A stretch of 64,000 nt of DNA from Chelatococcus albus. GTDB taxonomy: Bacteria; Pseudomonadota; Alphaproteobacteria; Rhizobiales; Beijerinckiaceae. A program made the translations under genes and the position numbers. Under the pieces are notes generated by a model. The model saw only the letters and a program-made list of their open reading frames with translations. It did no database searches and was not told where the DNA came from. The DNA lies in assembly GCF_030067675.1 (NCBI RefSeq), contig NZ_JASJEV010000006.1, positions 186,001-250,000 on the forward strand, read 5' to 3'. Shown here in pieces: positions 8,145 to 17,794 of this stretch (the first letter of the stretch is position 1; each line of letters begins with the position of its first letter).

Positions 8145-9095
8145 GTGCCCTTCGATGGTCTTGCCGCTCCGGTCGCTGGCCTGCCGAGCGACCGGGGCGA
8201 GGACGGCTGCGTGCTGCGCGTCAAGGACGTGCTGCGGCCGCTGACAGCCGACGCTTCGGGAGCAGCCGCGATCATCGGTTTCGCGAGCGACGAGGGCGTG
8301 CGCCGCAACCACGGCCGCGTCGGCGCCGCGGCCGGTCCGCTCGCCATCCGCCGCGTGCTCGAGCGCCTGCCGGTGCACGACGAGGCGCCCCTCTACGACG
8401 CCGGTGACGTCGCCTGCACGGACGGCGATCTCGAAGGTGCGCAGGCGCGCCTCGCCGAGGCACTTGCCGGGCTCATGGGCCGCGGGCTGCGGCCCGTCGT
8501 GCTCGGCGGCGGCCACGAGGTGGCGTACGGCAGCTTCCTCGGCCTCGCCAACCACCTCGGCGAGCGCTTTGCCGGGACGCGCCTGCTCGTCGTCAATCTC
8601 GACGCGCATTTCGACCTGCGCCTCGCGCCGCGGCCCAACTCCGGCACGCCCTTCCGCCAGATGGCGGAGTTCTGCGCGAGCCGGGGCGCAGACTTCCGCT
8701 ACCTCTGCTTCGGCATCAGCGAACTCGCCAATACGACGGCGCTCTTCGAGCGGGCACGCGCCCTCGGCGTCGAATACTGGCTCGACGAGGAAATGCGCGC
8801 GAGCGACGCGGCCCACCTGGGGGCGGCGCTGACCCAGCGGCTCATCGCGGCGGACGCGGTCTATCTCTCCATCGACCTCGACGTGCTGTCGCAGGCGGTC
8901 GCCCCCGGTGTCTCGGCACCGGCGGCGCGGGGTGTGGCGCTCGAGATCATCGAGGATCTCGTCGACGAGATCCTCGCCTCGGGCAAGCTCGCACTCGCCG
9001 ACATCGCGGAATTCAATCCCGCCTTGGACCGCGACGATCAGACGGCTCGCGTCGCCGCCCGCCTCGCCTACCGCCTGCTGCGCAAGCCCCGTTGA
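8145..9095 (+). CDS. hutG: Formimidoylglutamase-like ureohydrolase (arginase family)
   Basis: A 316-residue binuclear manganese hydrolase. Metal-ligand motifs are present in order: GGGHE near residue 120, NLDAHFDLR near 149-157, and SIDLDV near 243-248. The GGGHE and overall length fit HutG, which splits N-formimino-L-glutamate into glutamate and formamide; agmatinase or another guanidino hydrolase is the alternative. The likely start is GTG at 8145, five bases after the ATPase stop, so it is the last gene of the transporter operon. This context suggests that the imported compound, or a product of it, is the substrate. No hutU, hutH or hutI is in the window. Confidence 0.8.
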   Translation: MPFDGLAAPVAGLPSDRGEDGCVLRVKDVLRPLTADASGAAAIIGFASDEGVRRNHGRVGAAAGPLAIRRVLERLPVHDEAPLYDAGDVACTDGDLEGAQARLAEALAGLMGRGLRPVVLGGGHEVAYGSFLGLANHLGERFAGTRLLVVNLDAHFDLRLAPRPNSGTPFRQMAEFCASRGADFRYLCFGISELANTTALFERARALGVEYWLDEEMRASDAAHLGAALTQRLIAADAVYLSIDLDVLSQAVAPGVSAPAARGVALEIIEDLVDEILASGKLALADIAEFNPALDRDDQTARVAARLAYRLLRKPR

Positions 9096-9133
9096 GATCG
9101 AGGGTCCGCCACGCGAGGGCGGCCGACGGGCGC

Positions 9134-10720
9134 TCAGAAGCCGAGCGCGCAGCCGTCCTTGCGCCGGTCGGAGGCGCCCCACAGGGCACCCCGCCCGTGG
9201 TCGATCCAGATCGCCTGACCGCCGCCCAATGGCACCGTGCGGCGCTTGATGGCATGGCCGCGCGCGGCGAGCGCGGCGATCGTCTCCTCGCCGAGCGCGG
9301 GTTCCACCTCCAGCACGCCGTCGAAGGCGAAGGAGCGCGGCGCGTCGATGGCGGCTTGCACGTTGAGGCCGCGGTCGAGCACGCCCGACAGGAAGGCCGC
9401 CTGGCCGGCGGCCTGGTAGTGGCCGCCCATGACGCCGAAGGGCGCCACCGTCCGCCCGTCCTTGCGCAGCATGCCGGGGATGATCGTGTGCATCGGCCGC
9501 TTGCGCGGGCCGATGGCGTTCGGATGCCCCTCGATCAGGCGGAAGGACGAGCCGCGGCTGTGAAGGACGATGCCCGTCTCCGGGTCGAGCCGCGTCGAGC
9601 CGAAGGCGTGGAAGATCGAGTTGATGAAGGAGACGGCGTTGCCGTCACGGTCGACGACGCACAGATAGACCGTGTCCCTGTGTTCCGCCTCGTTCCACAG
9701 CGTGGCGGGGCGCGCCTTCGTCGGGTCGATGCGGGCGCGCAGCGTGGCCGCCACCTCGTCGGACAGGAGCGCCTCGACGGGGAAGGGCAGATGTGCCGGA
9801 TCGGCGATCAGGGCGTCGCGGTGGTGATAGGCGAGCTTGGTCGCTTCCGCATGCAGATGGGCGCGGTCGGCCGGCGACAGGGTGTCGGAGAGGTCGAAGC
9901 CGCTCAGGATGTTGAGGATCATCAGGGTTGCGAGGCCCTGGCCGTTGGGCGGGCATTCGTAGACGTCGTAGCCGCGGTAGCGCGTCCTGATCGGCGTGAC
10001 GTAATCGGCGCCGTCGAGCGCCGCGGCGAAGTCGTCGAGCGTGTGCAGGCCGCCGAGGCCGTTGAGGAAGCGCACGAGCGATTCCGCCGTGGGGCCGAGA
10101 TAGAAGGCGTCGGCGCCCTCGCGGGCGATCTCGCGCAGCCGCGCCCCGAGCCTGGGCTGGGCGTGCCGCTCGCCGGCCTTCGGCGCCCGGCCGTCGGGCA
10201 GGTAGGCGGCCCTCGCGCCCGCATCCTGCGCCAGGAGGGGCGCCTCCTCGGCCCAATCGCGCGCGACGCGCGGCGTCACCGGATAGCCGTCCTCGGCATA
10301 GGCGATGGCGCGCGCGAAGAGACGCTCGAACGGCAGGCGACCGTGGTCGCGGTGCAGCTTCGCCCAGGCGGCGACGGCGCCCGGCACGGTGACGGCGTGC
10401 GGGCTCGTGCGGGCAATCTCGGTGAGGCCGAGGTCCCGGAGCCGGGCGACGCTCGCCGCCGCCGGCGCGCGGCCGCTGCCGTTGAGCGCGATCACGTCCT
10501 GGCCGGCGGGCGCGTAGAGCACGAAGCAGTCGCCGGCGATGCCCGTCATGTGGGGCTCGACCACACACTGCACGGCGACGGCGGCGATGGCGGCATCGAC
10601 GGCATTGCCCCCGAGCGCCAGGATCTCGAGGCCGGCGGCGGTCGCCAGCGGATGCGAGGTGGCCACGGCCGCCTCGCGCGCAAGGACCGGCCCGCGGCCG
10701 GGCTGAAAGAAGTCCCGCAT
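9134..10720 (-). CDS. ggt: Gamma-glutamyltranspeptidase family proenzyme
   Basis: A 528-residue Ntn-hydrolase of the gamma-glutamyltransferase family, which cleaves glutathione or other gamma-glutamyl compounds after self-cleavage. The likely catalytic threonine begins the small subunit in DTVYLCVVDRDGNAVSF (about residue 355), and the C-terminal half keeps GGHYQ and conserved glycine-rich segments. The N terminus lacks a clear signal peptide, so it may be cytosolic, like YwrD-type members. Start ATG 10720 is preferred: it follows a G-rich ribosome site made by a run of nine G on the coding strand. It converges with the HutG-like gene. Confidence 0.88.
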   Translation of the reverse strand: MRDFFQPGRGPVLAREAAVATSHPLATAAGLEILALGGNAVDAAIAAVAVQCVVEPHMTGIAGDCFVLYAPAGQDVIALNGSGRAPAAASVARLRDLGLTEIARTSPHAVTVPGAVAAWAKLHRDHGRLPFERLFARAIAYAEDGYPVTPRVARDWAEEAPLLAQDAGARAAYLPDGRAPKAGERHAQPRLGARLREIAREGADAFYLGPTAESLVRFLNGLGGLHTLDDFAAALDGADYVTPIRTRYRGYDVYECPPNGQGLATLMILNILSGFDLSDTLSPADRAHLHAEATKLAYHHRDALIADPAHLPFPVEALLSDEVAATLRARIDPTKARPATLWNEAEHRDTVYLCVVDRDGNAVSFINSIFHAFGSTRLDPETGIVLHSRGSSFRLIEGHPNAIGPRKRPMHTIIPGMLRKDGRTVAPFGVMGGHYQAAGQAAFLSGVLDRGLNVQAAIDAPRSFAFDGVLEVEPALGEETIAALAARGHAIKRRTVPLGGGQAIWIDHGRGALWGASDRRKDGCALGF

Positions 10721-10894
10721 CGTCTGTCTCCCCCCCCCTGCGCCGCCTGCGCGGGCGGCGTCCCTGCGGCCGCCCGGCTCGCAGCGTTCCCGCAACGGAT
10801 ATCGGCGAGCGCGCGGCCTTGGCAAGGCGGATGGCCGCATTGCCGCCCTGCGTGTGCGCGACGAAGAGGGGCGAAGCGCGAGACGATTCGCCGG

Positions 10895-13390
<2,496 letters not shown>

Positions 13391-13427
13391 TCACGCGCGC
13401 ACGTCTAGCACACGCGCGCGTGTGCGC
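13391..13427. repeat. Alternating purine-pyrimidine tract with an 18-bp palindrome upstream of gyrB
   Basis: Bases 13407-13427 alternate purine and pyrimidine for 21 bases and include GCACACGCGCGCGTGTGC (13407-13424), a perfect palindrome. A second 13-base alternating run lies at 13391-13403. Such CG/CA repeats are the classic Z-DNA-forming type. The tract is 70-106 bases upstream of the gyrB start and just after the recQ stop. Confidence 0.7.
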
Positions 13428-13447
13428 GAGAGAGGCGCGCCGTCGCA

Positions 13448-15268
13448 TTACGGCGGCGGAAAGGCGGCGATCGCCTGCAGGAAGACGGTACCGTAGCGCG
13501 CGAGCTTGCGCTCGCCCACCCCCTGCGCCTCACGCAGCGCGGTGAGCGTGCGCGGCTTGAGCCGGGCCATGTCGATCAGTGTTCGATCGGGAAAGATCAT
13601 ATAGGCCGCCACGCCCTCATCCCGGGCGATGGCGAGCCGCAAGGCGCGCAGGTGCTCGAAGAGCGCCCGCGTCGCCGGGTCGAGGCCGTCGGCGGAGCCT
13701 TCGCGCTCGGCCCGCCGCGCACCGCGCGGACGCGGCGCGCTCTCCTCGGGGCTGCGCAGGCTGATGCGCTCCCGGCCGAAGAGGATGGCTTCGCCGCGCG
13801 GCGTCAGGCGGAAGCCGCCGTGCTCGTCGCTCGCCGCCGCGAGCGCGCCGGCGGCGAAGAGCTGCCGGGTCGTGGTGATCCAGGCGCTGCGGCTGCGCCC
13901 GGCCCCCGCGCCGAAGGTCTTCAGCCGGTCGTGGCCGTGGCGGCGGATGGCTTCCGTCGCTTCGCCGCGCAGGAGATCGGCGACATGCCGGGCGCCGAAG
14001 CGCTCGCCGGTGCGCACGACGGCGGAGAGCACCTTCTGCGCGTCGATCGTGGCGTCGTAGAGCTTCGCCTCGCTCCTGCACAGGTCGCACCGCCCGCAGG
14101 GTCCCCGCTCCTCGCCGAAATAGGCGAGGACGGCCTGACGCCGGCAGGTCGCGGCCTCGGCGAGGTCGATCATGGCGTCGAGCCGCCGATGCTCGATGCG
14201 GCGGCGCTCGGCGTCGATGTCCTTGTCGTCGATCTGCCGACGGCGCAGGGCCATGTCGTCGAGGCCGTAGAGCGTCAGCGTGTCGGCGGGCAGGCCGTCG
14301 CGCCCGGCCCGGCCGATCTCCTGGTAATAGGCCTCGACGCTGCCCGGCATGTCGGCATGGACGACGAAGCGCACGTCCGGCTTGTTGATGCCCATGCCGA
14401 AGGCGACCGTGGCCACCATGACGACGCCGTCCTCCTGCAGGAAGACGTCCTGATGGCGGCTGCGCAGGCCCTGGTCGAGCCCGGCGTGATAGGGCAGGGC
14501 GCGATGGCCTTCGGCGGCGAGGGCCTCGGCCAGACGCTCCGTGCGGCTGCGGGAGGCGGCATAGACGATGCCGCTCACGCCGCGGCGGCCGCGCAGGAAA
14601 TCCTCGATCTGCCGGCGCGGCCTGTCCTTTGGTGCGAATCGGAGGTTGAGGTTCGGGCGGTCGAAGCTGTGCACGAAGACGCGCGGCGCGCGCGCGAAGA
14701 GCCCGGCGGCGACGTCCGCGCGCGTAGCCCGGTCGGCGGTCGCCGTCAGGGCGACGACCTGCGGCCCGCCGAGCGCCTCGCGCACCCGCCCGAGCTGTCG
14801 ATATTCCGGGCGGAAGTCGTGGCCCCATTGCGACATGCAATGCGCCTCGTCGATGGCGAGCCGGCGCACCCCCGCCTCGCTGAGCCGCGCCACGAGCCCG
14901 TCGCCGACGAGGCGCTCGGGCGAGACGAAGAGCAGGGCGAGATCACCGCGCACGAGCCGCTGCCAGGCCTCGCGGCCCTCGGTCTCGTCATTGGCGGAAT
15001 TGAGCGTCGCGGCGGCGATGCCGAGCCCTTCGAGCTGCCGCACCTGGTCGCGCATCAGGGCGATGAGAGGGGAGACCACCACGGTCAGGCCGCCGTCGAC
15101 CACGGCCGGAAGCTGGTAGCACATGGACTTGCCGCTGCCGGTCGGCATGACGGCGAAGACATCCTCCCCGGCGAGGACGGTCGCGATCACCTCGCCCTGG
15201 CCGGGACGGAAGTCGTCGTAGCCGAAGACGCGCTTCAGGGCGGCGCGGGCCCTGGCGAGGGAGGGCAT
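13448..15268 (-). CDS. recQ: ATP-dependent DNA helicase RecQ
   Basis: A 606-residue 3'-5' helicase used in recombination and fork repair. The helicase core has FRPGQGEVI, Walker A MPTGSGKSMCYQLP, DEAH as IDEAHCMSQWGHDFRPEY and motif VI QEIGRAGRDG. The RQC zinc site (CRRQAVLAYFGE then CGRCDLC) and the C-terminal HRDC domain (about residues 525-600) complete the usual RecQ layout. ATG 15268 starts directly with family sequence. It shares direction with the LysE-type gene upstream (15 bases between them), so the two may be co-transcribed. Confidence 0.96.
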   Translation of the reverse strand: MPSLARARAALKRVFGYDDFRPGQGEVIATVLAGEDVFAVMPTGSGKSMCYQLPAVVDGGLTVVVSPLIALMRDQVRQLEGLGIAAATLNSANDETEGREAWQRLVRGDLALLFVSPERLVGDGLVARLSEAGVRRLAIDEAHCMSQWGHDFRPEYRQLGRVREALGGPQVVALTATADRATRADVAAGLFARAPRVFVHSFDRPNLNLRFAPKDRPRRQIEDFLRGRRGVSGIVYAASRSRTERLAEALAAEGHRALPYHAGLDQGLRSRHQDVFLQEDGVVMVATVAFGMGINKPDVRFVVHADMPGSVEAYYQEIGRAGRDGLPADTLTLYGLDDMALRRRQIDDKDIDAERRRIEHRRLDAMIDLAEAATCRRQAVLAYFGEERGPCGRCDLCRSEAKLYDATIDAQKVLSAVVRTGERFGARHVADLLRGEATEAIRRHGHDRLKTFGAGAGRSRSAWITTTRQLFAAGALAAASDEHGGFRLTPRGEAILFGRERISLRSPEESAPRPRGARRAEREGSADGLDPATRALFEHLRALRLAIARDEGVAAYMIFPDRTLIDMARLKPRTLTALREAQGVGERKLARYGTVFLQAIAAFPPP

Positions 15269-15283
15269 CGCGGACGAAACGCG

Positions 15284-15898
15284 TCAGCGTGTCGCCACCG
15301 CGACAGCCGCTCCCGCCATGACCCCGCCCGTGGCACGGTTGACGATGCGCATGGCGCGCGGGCTCGCGACGAGGCTCCGGGCGCGCTCGGCGAGCAGCAT
15401 GTAGCCCGCGAACACGAGGGCGAGCACGAGTTCCGTGACGACGACGAGCTCCGCATAGCCGAGCGGCGTGACGCGCCCGAGGTCGAGGATGTTGGGCAGG
15501 AGCGCCACGTAGAAGACCACGACCTTCGGGTTGCCGAGGGTCAGCGCGAGCCCGGCGAGGAAGAGCCTGACCGGGTGCTCCCGCCGGCTCTCGCCCGCGA
15601 TCGCCTGCCGCTCGGCCGGCGCGGACCACAGCTCCCAGGCAAGCCACAGGAGATAGGCCGCGCCGGCATATCTGATGACGAGAAAGACGGCGTGGAAGGT
15701 CTGCGCCAGGACGGCGAGGCCGAGCACGGCGAAGGTGAGCCAGACGACGTCGCCGACGGCGACACCCGCGGCGAAGGCGATGGCCCCCTCGCGCCCCCTG
15801 CCGAGAACGCGCGCGACAATGGCCACCACGCCTGGTCCTGGCGAGGCGGCGGCGACGAACAAGGCTCCGGCGAAGACGACGAGCCCGGCGAGATCCAT
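15284..15898 (-). CDS. LysE/RhtB-family amino-acid exporter
   Basis: A 204-residue integral membrane protein with about six hydrophobic segments. The N-terminal ASPGPGVVAIVARVLGRGR and the middle LTLGNPKVVVFYVALLP segments are hallmarks of the LysE/RhtB translocators, which export amino acids such as homoserine, threonine or lysine. Its substrate is not predictable. It lies 10 bases downstream of recF and 15 upstream of recQ, on the same strand, so transcription from recF is likely. Confidence 0.9.
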   Translation of the reverse strand: MDLAGLVVFAGALFVAAASPGPGVVAIVARVLGRGREGAIAFAAGVAVGDVVWLTFAVLGLAVLAQTFHAVFLVIRYAGAAYLLWLAWELWSAPAERQAIAGESRREHPVRLFLAGLALTLGNPKVVVFYVALLPNILDLGRVTPLGYAELVVVTELVLALVFAGYMLLAERARSLVASPRAMRIVNRATGGVMAGAAVAVATR

Positions 15899-15908
15899 GA
15901 CAGCTCTC

Positions 15909-17114
15909 CTAGCCTTGGACGAAGGGGCCTTGGACGAAGGGCTCGACGCGCCCCGGCGTGACGTGCAGGGTCATAGCAGATGCCGGCAAGTCCGCGAAGA
16001 GCTGGGCGTCGGCGCCCGTCATCCAGACCTGGGAGCCGAGCTTGTCGAGCGCCACGAAGAGCGCGGCGCGCCGCCGCCGGTCCAGATGGGCGGCGATCTC
16101 GTCGAGGAGCACGAGCGGCGCGATGCCGCTCATGGCCGCGACGAGGCGCGCATGGGCGAGCACAAGCCCGACGAGAAGCGCCTTCTGCTCGCCCGTCGAG
16201 CAGCGCGCGGCGGCTGCGGTCTTCGGCCCGTGGTGCACGACGAGGTCGCTCGCCTGCGGGCCGATCAGGGTGCGGCCGGCGGCTCGGTCGCGCGCGCGGT
16301 TGTCGCGCAGCAGGGCGCGATAGCGGTCCTCGGCCTCGACGGCGGGGAGCGCGGCGACGATGTCCTCGATCTCGCCGGCGAGTTCCACGCTGGCCCAGGG
16401 GAAGGGGGAGGCGTCGTCGCGCGTGGCGGCGATCAGCGCATCGAGCCGCGTCACCGTCTCGCGCCGGGCGGCGGCGACGGCGATGCCGAGCTCGGCGATC
16501 TCGCGCTCCACGGCGTCGAGCCAGCCGCGGTCGGGTGCCCCCTCCTCGAGCAGCCGGTTGCGCGAGCGCACCGCCCGCTCGAAGGCGCCGACGCGCCCGC
16601 CGTGCTCGGCGTCGACCGCGAGCACCAGCCGGTCGAGGAAGCGCCGCCGGTCCCCCGGCGGGCCGGTGAACAGGCCGTCGAGCGCCGGCGTCAGCCAGAC
16701 GAGGCGGAGGTGCTCGGCGAAGGCCGCAGCCGAGCCCACCGGCACGCCGTCGATGCGGCACTTGCGGCTCGCGGGCGCACCCGGCGCCGGGGGGTCGAGG
16801 CCGGTGCCGAGTCGCGTCCCGCCATAGGCACCGTCGAGGGTGATGGATGCGGCGAAGCCGCCGCTGCCGCCGAGCCGCGCCATCTCCGCGAGATCGGCCC
16901 GGCGCAGGCCACGGCCGGGCGTGAAGAGAGACAGGGCCTCGAGGAGATTGGTCTTGCCCGCCCCGTTCTCGCCGGCGAGCGCCACGAGCCGCGTGTCGAC
17001 GGCGAGGTCGAGCGCCGCGTAGCTGCGGAAATCCGCCAGCATCAGGCGCCTGACGCGGGGCGCGTGGCCGGGCGCCGGCGCCGTGCCGGCCGAGGGGGGA
17101 AGCGGCTCGCTCAT
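15909..17114 (-). CDS. recF: DNA replication and repair protein RecF
   Basis: A 401-residue SMC-like ATPase that helps load RecA at gaps. Walker A is GENGAGKTNLLEAL near residue 50-63; the ABC-type signature STGEQKALLVGL and Walker B LVLLDEIAAHLD are in the C-terminal third. The ATG at 17114 has only a weak ribosome site; longer upstream frames exist but do not resemble RecF. The C terminus ends with a 5-residue tandem duplication (PFVQG twice) from a 15-base repeat. The usual dnaA-dnaN-recF order is kept but interrupted by a gene on the other strand. Confidence 0.95.
   Translation of the reverse strand: MSEPLPPSAGTAPAPGHAPRVRRLMLADFRSYAALDLAVDTRLVALAGENGAGKTNLLEALSLFTPGRGLRRADLAEMARLGGSGGFAASITLDGAYGGTRLGTGLDPPAPGAPASRKCRIDGVPVGSAAAFAEHLRLVWLTPALDGLFTGPPGDRRRFLDRLVLAVDAEHGGRVGAFERAVRSRNRLLEEGAPDRGWLDAVEREIAELGIAVAAARRETVTRLDALIAATRDDASPFPWASVELAGEIEDIVAALPAVEAEDRYRALLRDNRARDRAAGRTLIGPQASDLVVHHGPKTAAAARCSTGEQKALLVGLVLAHARLVAAMSGIAPLVLLDEIAAHLDRRRRAALFVALDKLGSQVWMTGADAQLFADLPASAMTLHVTPGRVEPFVQGPFVQG
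15912..15942. repeat. 15-base tandem duplication at the recF 3' end
   Basis: CCTTGGACGAAGGG occurs twice in direct tandem (period 15 bases) ending at the recF stop codon, and encodes PFVQG twice. The copies are nearly identical, which suggests a recent slippage event. Confidence 0.8.
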
Positions 17115-17167
17115 GCGGCTCGTCCGCGGGCGCTCATCGGGCCGTCGAGGGGCTGGCGCCCGATCAA

Positions 17168-17196
17168 CCTGCAATCGGGTGGCCCCCAATTGCAGG
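17168..17196. promoter_or_regulatory. Hairpin/palindrome upstream of recF
   Basis: CCTGCAAT (17168-17175) and ATTGCAGG (17189-17196) form an 8-bp stem that extends by three G-C pairs after one mismatch, with a 5-base loop. It sits 54 bases before the recF start and 152 bases before the divergent small membrane-protein gene. There is no T-run, so an operator or leader structure is more likely than a terminator. Confidence 0.4.
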
Positions 17197-17220
17197 AAAG
17201 TTCACCAATATCAATATCTT

Positions 17221-17268
17221 GAGCATGATGCCCGCAGGAGTGGGACGCGCTTCCCGGCAGCATGCTCC
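17221..17268. repeat. Dispersed palindromic repeat, copy A
   Basis: GAGCATG (17221-17227) pairs with CATGCTC (17261-17267), with a further TGCC/GGCA inner stem after one mismatch. The GAGCAT...TGCTC ends and G-rich AGTGGGACGCG centre match copy B at 41581-41628. The layout resembles the REP-like intergenic palindromes common in Rhizobiales. Confidence 0.6.
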
Positions 17269-17347
17269 AGGTCCTTCTCACGCGTCCCCGGCGCCTGATG
17301 CTATGCTGCCTGCGTCTTGAGCGCAGGGGGCAGGAAGGTCAACCACC

Positions 17348-17704
17348 ATGCGCATCGACGGATCGGTGATCCTGACCATCGTCGCCTCGGCGGTCATGGC
17401 CGGCTTCTGCGTCATCGCGGCCACCATGGTCGGTCTCCTCGGCTTCCTCGGGCTCGGCATCGTCGGGCTCATGGGGCTCCTCATCGCCTTCAACGCCGAG
17501 GAGTCGGCGGACCGGTTGCCGGACGCGGATCTCGCCCGGCGCCCCGTCGCGGACGGGGGTCTTGCGCCGGAACCGTCGTCGAGCCGGTCCTATGAGGAGC
17601 GCGCCACGCGTCGCGAATGCGCCCTGATGACGGGCCTTACCAAGCTCATCGGTGCGGCTTTCGCCGTCGTCGGCATCGGCGGCTTCTTCCTCTACCAGAT
17701 CTGA
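17348..17704 (+). CDS. Small membrane protein of unknown function
   Basis: A 118-residue protein that I do not recognise. Residues about 7-50 hold two adjacent hydrophobic, glycine-rich helices (ILTIVASAVMAGFCVIAAT and LLGFLGLGIVGLMGLLIAF), residues 51-92 are a polar loop, and a third helix lies near residues 98-117 before the terminal YQI. An AAGG-type ribosome site lies about 12 bases before the ATG. The gene interrupts the dnaN-recF neighbourhood on the opposite strand and converges with dnaN. Codon use is like the rest of the window, so it does not look recently acquired. Confidence 0.65.
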   Translation: MRIDGSVILTIVASAVMAGFCVIAATMVGLLGFLGLGIVGLMGLLIAFNAEESADRLPDADLARRPVADGGLAPEPSSSRSYEERATRRECALMTGLTKLIGAAFAVVGIGGFFLYQI

Positions 17705-17753
17705 GCGCCGCTCCCTGCGCGGAACCGGCCCTCGAGGTCGGCCTCCCGCGGGA

Positions 17754-17770
17754 CCGAAGCCGGGCTTCGG
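17754..17770. terminator. Possible bidirectional terminator between dnaN and the small membrane-protein gene
   Basis: CCGAAGC-CGG-GCTTCGG is a perfect 7-bp stem with a 3-base loop in the gap between two convergent stops. No T-run follows in either direction. Confidence 0.35.
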
Positions 17771-17794
17771 CGCCCCCGGCGAGCATGGGCGGGC

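Noticed and set aside
8145-9095. Agmatinase or arginase
   Set aside because: The metal motifs are shared by the whole family, but GGGHE and overall sequence fit HutG better. Agmatinase remains a possible but less likely reading.
13652-15961. Long plus-strand frame opposite recQ and the LysE-type gene
   Set aside because: Antisense to clear recQ motifs and without recognisable similarity.
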